Source: Archangium gephyra (GTDB lineage Bacteria; Myxococcota; Myxococcia; Myxococcales; Myxococcaceae). Taken from it: 64,000 bases of DNA. Of the stretch, positions 21,366 through 29,081 are shown one piece after another. Location of the stretch: contig NZ_CP011509.1 of NCBI RefSeq assembly GCF_001027285.1, positions 1,062,501 to 1,126,500 on the forward strand. The letters are read 5' to 3'. How positions within the stretch are numbered: position 1 is the stretch's first letter; every line of letters begins with the position of its first letter. The notes beneath the pieces are model-generated. The model did no database searches and was not told where the DNA came from. It worked only from the letters and a program-made list of their open reading frames with translations. Position numbers and translations under genes: made by a program.

Positions 21366-21554
21366 TGGACCTGGGGGTTGCCTCGATTCTGGCCCCAACG
21401 CCAGGAAGGGGCAATCCCCACACACTTCGAGTGTTGGATGACACAGTCCAACGTGCGGGGGGCTGGACGGAGGGCTTGCCAGACGTCAAATAATGACTGA
21501 CCGACTGGTAAGTGCCTGCCCCCCCCTGGTCGACAACCCCCACCGAGGTTCCCG

Positions 21555-22439
21555 ATGGCCGACGCATTGGTGTCCACGTCCCTGCGCCCCAGCTTCTACG
21601 CCCCCATCCCCGAGTCCGCGCGGGAGGATCTGCTGCTGGCGTACCGGCAGTTCCTCGAGCGCCGCAATGGCGACATGAACTTCGAGCGCGGCTTCTCGCT
21701 GCGCGAGGACTGGCTGCGTGATGCGGCGGGCTGGGACGGCCAGTACCAGGGGAAGGTCGACACCCAGGCCTTCAACCGGGCGTATGCGAGCTTCGACGCG
21801 GTGAAGGAGCTGTCCATCCAGGAGGTGGCGCTGCTGACGTTCGTGAAGGCGAACGCGGGCGAGGCCTACGGGGTGGAGGTGGTGGGCAAGGCGCGGCAGA
21901 AGCGCTACGACACGACGAAGCTCTTCTACCAGGTGGAGAAGCTGCTGGGCTTCGAGGAGACGTACCACACGCGCATCCTCATCGGCGCCACGCAGCACTT
22001 CGGCGTCAAGGTGGAGGGGGCGTGGAAGCCGCCGCTGCGGCTGCGGTTGCTCATCGGCACGCTGGCGCACGCGCCGGGCCTCTTCTTCCATCCCATCCTG
22101 CTGGCCTCGGAGATCGCGGGCGTCTTCTCCTTCAACTGGATGCTGCAGCGGGTGGGGGAGATCTTCCGGGACCAGCCCGCGGTGCGCGAGTCCATGGAGC
22201 AGCGGTTGATTGAGATCCTCGTGGACGAGGTGGGCCACGTGGCCTTCAACCGCATGGCGGTGGGGCCCACGGGCCTGGAGGTGGCGCGCCGGCTGTCGGT
22301 GGGCGTGCTGGAGGGCGTGTCCGGCACCACGCCGGAGTACAAGGCGCTCGGGTTGAACGCGGACGTGATGGGCAAGCTGGGCGGCTTCGACCTGCACCAG
22401 CTGCCCGAGGAAGTGCTGCGCCGCGCCTACTTCGTCTGA
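21555..22439 (+). CDS. ferritin-like, possible di-iron protein
   Basis: A 294-residue soluble, helix-rich protein. Two EExxH/DExxH-type motifs can be seen, FEETYHTR (E134, E135, H138) and EILVDEVGHVAF (around 225-235), with a further Glu-containing helix before them (SIQEVALLTFVKANAGEAYG). This spacing resembles the four-helix di-iron folds of the ferritin/rubrerythrin and diiron-oxygenase type, so an iron-dependent oxidation is possible. No substrate can be named. Its 3' end overlaps that of the convergent TetR gene by 13 bases. Annotation as a di-iron protein is inference from motifs. Confidence 0.6.
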   Translation: MADALVSTSLRPSFYAPIPESAREDLLLAYRQFLERRNGDMNFERGFSLREDWLRDAAGWDGQYQGKVDTQAFNRAYASFDAVKELSIQEVALLTFVKANAGEAYGVEVVGKARQKRYDTTKLFYQVEKLLGFEETYHTRILIGATQHFGVKVEGAWKPPLRLRLLIGTLAHAPGLFFHPILLASEIAGVFSFNWMLQRVGEIFRDQPAVRESMEQRLIEILVDEVGHVAFNRMAVGPTGLEVARRLSVGVLEGVSGTTPEYKALGLNADVMGKLGGFDLHQLPEEVLRRAYFV

Positions 22440-23149
22440 CGGCGGGAGGCGGCCGGACGCGGAGGGTCTCCGGGCTCGGCGCTGGCGTGGGTGAAGAGGT
22501 AGCGCTCGATGATGCGCACCACCTCCCCCAGCCGGCGCTCGCGCCACTCCGCGTCGTTCACCCCCGGCCAGCCCTCCAGCGGCAGCAGGGCGAAGGTGGT
22601 GAGCAGCAGCGTGCCGACGTGCGCCACCGCGGCCTCGGCATCCAGCTCCTGGCGGATGTGGCCCTCGAGCTGTCCCTGGCGCAGCGTGTCCGCCATGAGG
22701 CGCAGCCACGGCTCCACGCCCTGGCTCAGCCGGGACACCTGCGTGCGGTCCCCATCCAGCAGCTCGCGCAGGATGACGCGCGCGGCGTGAGGGTCCGTGT
22801 CGAAGAACTCGCGGATCTGCCCCATGGCCCGCTCCAGCCGCTCCTCGCCCCTGCCGGAGAAGGCGCCGAGCAGCAGCAGCAGGTGGCGGTTGGAGTGCTC
22901 GATGAGCGAGGCGACGACGGCCTCGTGGAGGGCCTCGCGCGAGGGGTAGTGGTAGAGCAGGGCCTGCTTGCTGAGGCCCACGGCCTGGGCCACGTCGTTG
23001 ACGGAGATGGCGCCGAAGCCGCGCTCGGCGATGAGGCGGGTGGCCTCCTGGAGGATGCGCTCACGCGGCTCGGCCGAGGGCGTCTTCCTGGCCGCGCGAG
23101 GTCCGCGCGTCTTCACGTCTCCGGCTCCGGGGGGGTCTTTGCGCCGCAT
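22427..23149 (-). CDS. TetR-family transcriptional regulator
   Basis: A 240-residue repressor-type protein. The N-terminal helix-turn-helix is typical: RERILQEATRLIAERGFGAISVNDVAQAVGLSKQALLYHYPSREALHEAV. The ligand-binding half is helical and has no recognisable signature. Basic residues (RRKDPPGAGDVKTRGPRAARK) precede the HTH. It converges on the ferritin-like gene (13-base overlap of the coding ends), and its target may be itself or genes to the right. The ligand is unknown. Confidence 0.9.
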   Translation of the reverse strand: MRRKDPPGAGDVKTRGPRAARKTPSAEPRERILQEATRLIAERGFGAISVNDVAQAVGLSKQALLYHYPSREALHEAVVASLIEHSNRHLLLLLGAFSGRGEERLERAMGQIREFFDTDPHAARVILRELLDGDRTQVSRLSQGVEPWLRLMADTLRQGQLEGHIRQELDAEAAVAHVGTLLLTTFALLPLEGWPGVNDAEWRERRLGEVVRIIERYLFTHASAEPGDPPRPAASRRQTK

Positions 23150-23211
23150 GGCTGGAGCGGGAGGAAGTACCTCATGGCGCGGCAGGAGCGGAAGTCCGCC
23201 GCGCGAGCGAT

Positions 23212-24276
23212 TCAGGAGGCCTTGGCGAGGAGCACGCCGGGCAGGAGCGAGCGGGCCGAGGGGGCGTTGGGGCCGCGGTCCAGCCAGGGGGGAACGGGGA
23301 GGCCCTTGGAGCGGAGGAAGTCGGGGTTGAAGAGCTTGCTGGCGTAGCGGTTGCCGGAGTCGCAGAGAATGGTGACGAGGGTGTGCCCGGGCCCGAGCTT
23401 GCGCGCGAGGCGGATGGCACCGGCGACGTTGACGGCACTGGAGGCGCCGAGACAGAGGCCCTCGTGCTCGAGCAGATCGAAGAGGACGGGGAGGGCCTCG
23501 GAGTCGGGAATCTGGAAGGGCTCGTCGACGGGAGCGCCCTCGAGGTTGGCGGTGATGCGGCCCTGGCCGATGCCCTCGGAGATGGAGGAGCCCTCGGACT
23601 TGAGCTCGCCGTGGGCGTACCAGTGGTAGAGGGCGGCGCCCATGGGGTCGGCGAGGCCGATGACGACGTTGGGGTTGCGCTCCTTGAGGGCCATGCCGAC
23701 GCCGGCGAGGGTGCCGCCGGAGCCGACGGCGCAGATGAAGCCGTCGATGCGGCCGCCGGTCTGGCGCCAGATTTCGGGGCCGGTGGTGTCGAGGTGGGCC
23801 TGGCGGTTGGCGATGTTGTCGAACTGGTTGGCCCAGATGGCGCCGTGGGGCTCGCGGGCGTTGAGGGCCTCGGCGAGGCGGCCGGAGACCTTCACGTAGT
23901 TGTTGGGGTCCTTGTAGGGGACGGCGGGGACCTCGAGGAGCTCGGCCCCGACGAGGCGGAGCATGTCCTTCTTCTCCTGGCTCTGGGTGTCGGGGATGAC
24001 GATGACGGTGCGGTAGCCGAGCGCATTGCCGACGAGGGCGAGGCCGATGCCGGTGTTGCCGGCGGTGCCCTCGACGATGACGCCGCCGGGGCGCAGGCGG
24101 CCGCGGGAGAGGGCGTCACGGATGATGAAGAGGGCGGCGCGGTCCTTGACGGACTGGCCGGGGTTGAGGAACTCGGCCTTGCCGAGGATGGTGCAGCCCG
24201 TGAGCTCGGAGGCGCGCCGGAGCTTGATGAGGGGCGTGTTGCCGATGGCCGAGATGACGTCTTGATGGAAGTGCAT
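23212..24276 (-). CDS. cysK: cysteine synthase (PLP-dependent)
   Basis: A 354-residue PLP enzyme of the cysteine synthase/cystathionine beta-synthase family, which makes cysteine from O-acetylserine and sulfide. The ATG at 24276 starts MHFHQDVISAIGNTPLIKL, the expected beginning; the longer frame would add 19 unrelated residues. The PLP lysine is in NPGQSVKDRAA, the phosphate loop in GTAGNTGIG, and the C-terminal CDSGNRYASK is also conserved. An insert (YHWYAHGELKSEG...SISEGIGQGRI) marks the longer subclass seen in proteobacteria, so a cystathionine-forming role is less likely. No cysE is adjacent. Confidence 0.9.
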   Translation of the reverse strand: MHFHQDVISAIGNTPLIKLRRASELTGCTILGKAEFLNPGQSVKDRAALFIIRDALSRGRLRPGGVIVEGTAGNTGIGLALVGNALGYRTVIVIPDTQSQEKKDMLRLVGAELLEVPAVPYKDPNNYVKVSGRLAEALNAREPHGAIWANQFDNIANRQAHLDTTGPEIWRQTGGRIDGFICAVGSGGTLAGVGMALKERNPNVVIGLADPMGAALYHWYAHGELKSEGSSISEGIGQGRITANLEGAPVDEPFQIPDSEALPVLFDLLEHEGLCLGASSAVNVAGAIRLARKLGPGHTLVTILCDSGNRYASKLFNPDFLRSKGLPVPPWLDRGPNAPSARSLLPGVLLAKAS

Positions 24277-24367
24277 GGGGGGCTCGCAGCCGGGACGGTA
24301 CTGCCCGGACACCCATGGGCTCAAGGCACCCACCGTGGATTGAACCGTGCGGCGTCAGGCCGGACGC

Positions 24368-25678
24368 TCAGAGCGGCACCCGCTCCCGGAGCGCCTCCAG
24401 CGCGGTCCGGCACTGTTGCGCCAGGGCTCGCAACTCCTCGCCGAGCGCCGCGCATTCGATGACACGGGTCCAGAAGACATGCGCGTGACGGGCCGCATCC
24501 GCCCAGACATCGAGGGTGTCCGCGCTCGGCGGCGCGGGTTCGAAGGGCCGGTCGACGACCGTCGTGCCCGAGGGCGCGAACAACATCGGTAACATGTCGT
24601 ACGCGGGTGCGAGGCGCAGCGTGCCGGCGCCCTGCTCCAGGAAGCTCACATTGCCAAAGTGACGGTCCGTGTTGCCGATGAGCTGTCCGAAGACATCGAG
24701 CCAGCGGAGGCGCCGCGCGTCCTCGGGGCCGATGAGCTTCTTCTCCAGCAGCTTCGGCGTGACACGTGTCCAGGAGGCTCCACGGCCGGAGTCGCCGAGG
24801 TACTCGTGGTCCAAGGCCTCGAGCGAGACCACTCCGCGTCTTCCTCTCGCTCCAACCCGGTCGAAGCGCTCGACCTCCAGGAACCGGAAGCCGCGTTCGT
24901 CGAACCACCGGGCCCGGGCCGCATCAAGGCCCGCGACGTGGACCACCTCGAGCGCGAGGCTCTCGCAGACGAGCAGCTCCCTCCACCTGCGAGCGACGGC
25001 GCCCTCGTCATCGCTCACGAATTTGACCAGGACGTGCCGGCCTCCCGAGTACGTCAGGAACTTGGGGTGTTCCCCTCCGGCGGAGGAGCCCATCTGTTCC
25101 CGGGCTGAGCGGCGGGCGAGGTCCGGCCATGCGGTGCGGTCGGTGGGTTCGGAGGTGCTCGCGAGCCATCGGTTCAGGGACTCTTCACCGAGGATGAGAT
25201 GGCCGACGCAATCCTCGCCGCGGCGTGCCAGCGCGATGAGCCGGTCGTCATCGCTCCAATCTCCCAACCGGGAGGGCAGCTCCAACTCGGGGTTGCGCGC
25301 GCTGAACGTCCGTCCGATGTACCCCTGAGGGCTCATGTCGGAGGCGAAGGGCGGTAGTCCCTCGAACAGCGTCCCCCTACCATCGGTGGCGCTAAGCCAG
25401 TGTCGTCCCCCATCCAGCAGGTGCAGGGCTTCGAATGGCTCGACCTTCCCTGTCTCATGGACCCGGTAGATGGGGAGGCGTGTTCCAATCCCGGGAAGCG
25501 CGCGTGTCCTCGCATAGCGGGTGGCGCGCGTCTGTCCCATCCGGCACACGCGGTCTCCTGCGGCTCCGATCAGCCGGGACACGGTCGGCTGGGACACGCC
25601 CAGTTCCTGGGCCAGGTCCTTCGCTTGCGCCTCGCCCAGCCGAGCGAGCATCCCGAGCATTTGTTCGAGGGCATCCAT
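24368..25678 (-). CDS. HipA-family Ser/Thr kinase with its own N-terminal HTH (YjjJ/HipH-like)
   Basis: A 436-residue protein from the ATG at 25678. Residues 1-60 form a winged HTH (QAKDLAQELGVSQPTVSRLI). The rest is a HipA-type kinase: a flexible P-loop (SSAGGEHPK, 199-207), the VLVKF lysine (219), the catalytic NTDRHFGN (336-343) and the metal-binding APAYDMLP (358-364). HipA kinases phosphorylate aminoacyl-tRNA synthetases or other targets and slow growth; E. coli YjjJ (HipH) has the same HTH-kinase layout without a separate HipB. No hipB-like gene is beside it. The sequence upstream is AT-rich with a clear promoter, unlike the rest of the window. Confidence 0.85.
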   Translation of the reverse strand: MDALEQMLGMLARLGEAQAKDLAQELGVSQPTVSRLIGAAGDRVCRMGQTRATRYARTRALPGIGTRLPIYRVHETGKVEPFEALHLLDGGRHWLSATDGRGTLFEGLPPFASDMSPQGYIGRTFSARNPELELPSRLGDWSDDDRLIALARRGEDCVGHLILGEESLNRWLASTSEPTDRTAWPDLARRSAREQMGSSAGGEHPKFLTYSGGRHVLVKFVSDDEGAVARRWRELLVCESLALEVVHVAGLDAARARWFDERGFRFLEVERFDRVGARGRRGVVSLEALDHEYLGDSGRGASWTRVTPKLLEKKLIGPEDARRLRWLDVFGQLIGNTDRHFGNVSFLEQGAGTLRLAPAYDMLPMLFAPSGTTVVDRPFEPAPPSADTLDVWADAARHAHVFWTRVIECAALGEELRALAQQCRTALEALRERVPL

Positions 25679-25727
25679 GAATAGAAAGCCGAATGAAAAA
25701 CAGGTGTGAAAAACGACAATCCATTGA

Positions 25728-25756
25728 AAATTAAGGGCTTTTTCTGGAATGTGCAA
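25728..25756 (-). promoter_or_regulatory. probable promoter of the HipA-like gene
   Basis: On the minus strand TTGCAC (25756-25751) and TAATTT (25733-25728) are 17 bases apart, a good housekeeping-type pair in a locally AT-rich stretch (one 60-base line counts to about 35% G+C). The leader would be about 40 bases. The HTH of the protein itself is a likely regulator, but no clear operator was identified. Confidence 0.5.
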
Positions 25757-25843
25757 TGAAGCGTGAATAGAAAAAGGGCCTGAATCATCCCGAAGGGGAC
25801 CTAGGCCCTCTGCGCCTCCATGAGAGGCGGCTCCCGGCGGTAC

Positions 25844-26045
25844 TTACGCCTGTGCGGACTTCTTCAACTCCTCGGCGCCAGTCACCCCGGAAGTCTGTAG
25901 CGGCGTTGGCGCGCTGTTCCAGGCGCATGGGTGTGATGGAACTCAACTCGCGCATAGTGCGCACCTCTGGGTAGAGCGCTGCGAACGGCGGGCGAAGGGG
26001 CACGGCCTTTCCTTCGGCGGGTCTTGGGCTCGCGTTCACCCCTGA
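25844..26045 (-). pseudogene. relic of the phhA 3' end
   Basis: This segment matches the last 200 or so bases of the intact hydroxylase gene at 27438-29012, in the same orientation, including the stop codon (TAA at 25846-25844 against TAG at 27440-27438). Read in frame it gives FAALYPEVRTMRELSS...RLEQRANAATDFRGDW against FAALYREVRTMRES...RLEQISNAATDFRDDW. A 14-base deletion near the end shifts the frame; beyond it EELKKSAQA mirrors EELKQSARA. By hand, about three of four aligned bases agree. It has no start and no upstream part, so it is a truncated copy. Confidence 0.85.
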
Positions 26046-26098
26046 TGAGGGCACTGTTGACCAAAGTCGGTGGTCGGCTTAATCATGTGCGTGCCTCT

Positions 26099-26166
26099 CC
26101 ACTCGGAGTGGTGCGTCCTGTTGGACGCTTGTCTCGCCCTGTTGGGCGAAGGGACCAGTTGGTCCT
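26099..26166 (+). repeat. four consecutive small hairpins before the AIPR-like gene
   Basis: Four perfect or near-perfect inverted repeats follow one another: CCACT-CGG-AGTGG (26099-26111), GCGTCC-TGTT-GGACGC (26113-26128), TCGCCC-TGTT-GGGCGA (26134-26149) and GGGACC-AGTT-GGTCCT (26151-26166, with one G-U pair). Three share a 4-base loop of the form WGTT closed by CC/GG. The last one touches the ribosome-binding site. They could form an RNA leader structure, an RNA repeat array, or a protein-binding array on DNA. Confidence 0.7.
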
Positions 26167-26178
26167 GAGGAGTTAAAA

Positions 26179-27351
26179 GTGAATAAGCAGAAGTACACCT
26201 TCGCGTGCGAGAAGGTCTGCCGTTCGCACCGTGCGGAGGGTCGTGAGATCTGGACCCTGACTGTTCGTGCGAAGAACCTGCCGCGCGGCTTCAAGTTCGG
26301 ACCCAACGCCCGGTACGCTACCCTCGACAAGAAGCCGGCAAAGGAGATGCTGGAGACGCTGGAAAGCGATCCGGGGTCGTTCATCTTCAAGAACAACGGG
26401 ATCATGGTCGTCGCAGAGTCCATCAAGGCCAGCGGCGATACAGTTGAGCTCGTCTGCCACGAGGCGGAAACAGAGGATGAGATGCCGGGACACGGCGTCT
26501 TGAACGGGGGACACACCTACAAGAGCTTGCTCTACGCCATGGAGCACGAGGAGAAGTTCCAGGATGTTGGTGATAGCGCCTACGTGGCGCTCACCGTTGG
26601 CATCGGCATACCCGACGAGGAGATCTGGAAGATCTCCAGAGCACGCAATACATCGGAGAAGGTTCCGCTGCATGCGCTGCGAGAACTCGCTGGCGACTGG
26701 CAGATTCTGAAGAAGTACCTGCCCGAGCAAACCCGTGTGCGGGTCGCCTTCAAGCCGAATGAGCCGGGCGCCGAGGACGCCGACTACGATGCCACCGATC
26801 TGGTGCGTCGCCTTGCGCTGATCAACAACAAGATGTTCCCTGCCGAGGCCGGCAGTCATCCCGTCGCGGCGTATACGTCGATCGGCAGCCTCGTGAAGAA
26901 GTACAGTCAGCAGCAGTTCATTGAGGTAGCCCCTTTGCTGCCAGACGTGCTCCGATTGGAGGAGTTGGTCGTGCAGCAGTGGGAGATCTTCAACGGCCAG
27001 AAGCGGGGTGGCTCGGAGAAGCTAGGGGTCATCTCGAAGGCGTCTGGCTGCAGCAACGAGAAGAGCACACTCCTTAGCGGCTACACCGCGTCTCTCACTC
27101 TGGCTGACCCCTTCATTTTGCCGGTAATCGCTGCGTTCCGCGTCTTCATCAAGAACGGGAAGTGGGCAACACCGATGGAAGAGGTGTGGGAGAAGTACGG
27201 CCCGAAGACCGTTAGTGCACTCTGGGATGCCTACAAGGAGGGGGGCAGATCGAGTGCAGCCTATTTTGGAAGGTCGAAGGCTTCGTGGGCTGCCACGTGT
27301 GACCTCACGAAGAGTGTGGCCATTCAGATGGGGCTGATCCACGTCGGTTAG
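26179..27351 (+). CDS. AIPR-like phage-resistance family protein
   Basis: A 390-residue soluble protein. It carries the AIPR (abortive infection) family signature: FKNNGIMVVAESI (70-82) and, after a short spacer, GVLNGGHTYKSL (106-117), the counterpart of the N-G-x-Q/H-T and DGQHR motifs shared with DndB-type proteins. AIPR proteins occur in phage-defence loci; their molecular activity is poorly known. The gene starts with GTG, preceded by GAGGAG at a spacing of 6. Three lines counted by hand give about 57-62% G+C against about 70% or more in neighbours, so recent transfer is likely. It stands alone between the phhA relic and intact phhA, with its own terminator. Confidence 0.7.
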   Translation: MNKQKYTFACEKVCRSHRAEGREIWTLTVRAKNLPRGFKFGPNARYATLDKKPAKEMLETLESDPGSFIFKNNGIMVVAESIKASGDTVELVCHEAETEDEMPGHGVLNGGHTYKSLLYAMEHEEKFQDVGDSAYVALTVGIGIPDEEIWKISRARNTSEKVPLHALRELAGDWQILKKYLPEQTRVRVAFKPNEPGAEDADYDATDLVRRLALINNKMFPAEAGSHPVAAYTSIGSLVKKYSQQQFIEVAPLLPDVLRLEELVVQQWEIFNGQKRGGSEKLGVISKASGCSNEKSTLLSGYTASLTLADPFILPVIAAFRVFIKNGKWATPMEEVWEKYGPKTVSALWDAYKEGGRSSAAYFGRSKASWAATCDLTKSVAIQMGLIHVG

Positions 27352-27363
27352 TCGGAGAGGCTT

Positions 27364-27391
27364 GGGGCGGCGGCTTAACCGCCGCCCCTTC
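27364..27391 (+). terminator. terminator of the AIPR-like gene
   Basis: A 10-base perfect stem (GGGGCGGCGG at 27364-27373 and CCGCCGCCCC at 27379-27388) with a 5-base loop and a short TTCT tail lies 12 bases after the stop codon. It separates the AIPR-like gene from the oppositely oriented phhA. Confidence 0.75.
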
Positions 27392-27437
27392 TGGGCCGCT
27401 ACGGTCGCGGAAGCTGTGGCGCGCGATGAGCTGAGGA

Positions 27438-29012
27438 CTACGCCCGCGCGGACTGCTTCAGCTCCTCGACCTCGACCTTGAGCAGCCAGTCATCCCGGAA
27501 GTCGGTGGCGGCGTTGGAGATCTGCTCCAGGCGCGCGAGGTGGATGCTCTTCGACTCGCGCATGGTGCGCACCTCGCGGTAGAGCGCCGCGAGCGACGGG
27601 TGCAGCGCCGTGGTCTTCTTCTCGCGGGCCTTGGCCTCGCCCTCGCCCTCGGCGAAGGCGTTGAGCTCGCCGAACCAGCGGTCCCACGCGCCCGGATCCG
27701 CGGGCCCGCCCGCCACCGAGGGCAGCCCCGTGCTCAGGAACAGCTGCGCCACGTTGGGCAACTCCACCGGGCGGCCATCCAGCTCGCCGCGCAGGTTGAG
27801 CACCTCGCCCCCGCCCACCGCGAAGCCCCGCAGCTTCAGGCCGCTGGCCAGCTCCAGCTTGAAGTCTCCCTTGTCCGGCAGCTCGCCCTCGCCGAACGCC
27901 ACCAGCGCCAGGCCCGGCCACGGCTTGCCCCCGTTCTTCCCCTCGCGCGACACCATCACCGGGCCCTCCAGCCGCACCAGCGCGGTGTTCAGACCCTCGG
28001 CCACCGGACGCGCCCCGGGCAGTGCCTCCACCACGCGCGCGGTGAGCTCCCGGCCATCCGCCAGCACCAGGTGGTTCACCGTGCGCGCCTGGATGGCCTC
28101 GTTCAGCCCGTAGTCCCCGCCGCGCTTCCACGCGAGCGTCGCCTCGAACTCGTTCAGCACCTCGAACAGGTGCTCGAAGTCCCGCGCCACGAAGAGCTGC
28201 GGCTGCATGCGGGTGATGTCGTACTCGGTGTCCGCGCACGCCACGCTCAGCGGCACCTTCTTCACCGCGTCCGTGAGGCAGTGCTTCGCCTCGCCGATGC
28301 TCGACAGCAGGCCGGCGCCGTAGATGCGCGGCTGCTCCACGCCGCCGATCATCCCGTACTCGGCCGTCCACCAGTAGAGCCGCGAGGCGCGGGTGCTCTC
28401 GCTGACGTAGCGGCGGCTCTGGTTGGCCGCCTCCAGGCGGGCCTGGGCGTGCTCAATCTCCTCCTGCGTCGCGGTGGGGTCCTCCTTCACCACGCTCAGG
28501 TTGCGGATGGCCTGGAAGACGGCCTCGTCCTCCACCGTGGCGATGGCCTTGAAGCCCACCAGCCCGCAGCGCTTGAGGTACTCGGCATAGCGCCGGTTGG
28601 CGATGATGGGCGCGTGGCCCGCGCTCTCGTGGACGATGTCCGGGGCCGGCGTGTACTCGATGTGCTCGTGGGTCCGGATGTCCGCGGCGATCGCCAGCAC
28701 CCCCAGGGCCTGCAGCTCGGTGAACACCGCGGGCGGGATGAAGCCGCGCACGCCCACCGCCGCCCAGCCCAGCCTGGACAGCTTCTCGTTCATCTCATCC
28801 AGGCTGGGGATGCGCTCCAGACCGATGCCGGTCGCCTCCAGGCCCTCCAGGTAGACGGAGTGGGCCTTGTCCGACAGGTGGCTGCGCAGCTTGCCGAGGA
28901 TGTGGCGCCACACCGCCTGGTCCCTCGGCGTATAGGCGTCGTAGTCCTGACTCACCACATAGCGCCGCAGATGCGCGGGCAGTCGAGCAATGGTCCGTTC
29001 GGTGGGCGTCAT
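27438..29012 (-). CDS. phhA: aromatic amino acid hydroxylase (phenylalanine 4-monooxygenase type), long form
   Basis: A 524-residue pterin- and iron-dependent hydroxylase, probably turning phenylalanine into tyrosine. The iron ligands are clear: H128 and H133 in PDIVHESAGH and E218 in WWTAEYGMIGG. The catalytic core fills residues 60-330; a further 190 residues follow, ending in the helical segment (LAALYREVRTMRES...) whose coding sequence is copied at 25844-26045. The short form of most proteobacteria is about 260-300 residues, so this is the longer type. A LysR gene lies just upstream in the same direction. The symbol is used by function, since the substrate is inferred. Confidence 0.85.
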   Translation of the reverse strand: MTPTERTIARLPAHLRRYVVSQDYDAYTPRDQAVWRHILGKLRSHLSDKAHSVYLEGLEATGIGLERIPSLDEMNEKLSRLGWAAVGVRGFIPPAVFTELQALGVLAIAADIRTHEHIEYTPAPDIVHESAGHAPIIANRRYAEYLKRCGLVGFKAIATVEDEAVFQAIRNLSVVKEDPTATQEEIEHAQARLEAANQSRRYVSESTRASRLYWWTAEYGMIGGVEQPRIYGAGLLSSIGEAKHCLTDAVKKVPLSVACADTEYDITRMQPQLFVARDFEHLFEVLNEFEATLAWKRGGDYGLNEAIQARTVNHLVLADGRELTARVVEALPGARPVAEGLNTALVRLEGPVMVSREGKNGGKPWPGLALVAFGEGELPDKGDFKLELASGLKLRGFAVGGGEVLNLRGELDGRPVELPNVAQLFLSTGLPSVAGGPADPGAWDRWFGELNAFAEGEGEAKAREKKTTALHPSLAALYREVRTMRESKSIHLARLEQISNAATDFRDDWLLKVEVEELKQSARA

Positions 29013-29081
29013 GGGGGCTTCTCCGTTGCATCAAATCTACGCACCGGGGGCCCTGACGGAAATCCGATAAAAACCGACGTC

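Noticed and set aside
24368-25678. A separate HipB antitoxin next to the HipA-like gene
   Set aside because: No small HTH gene is adjacent; the HTH is part of the same protein.
25785-26054. An 89-codon minus-strand frame as an independent gene
   Set aside because: It is the decayed copy of the phhA 3' end, with a frameshift near the end.
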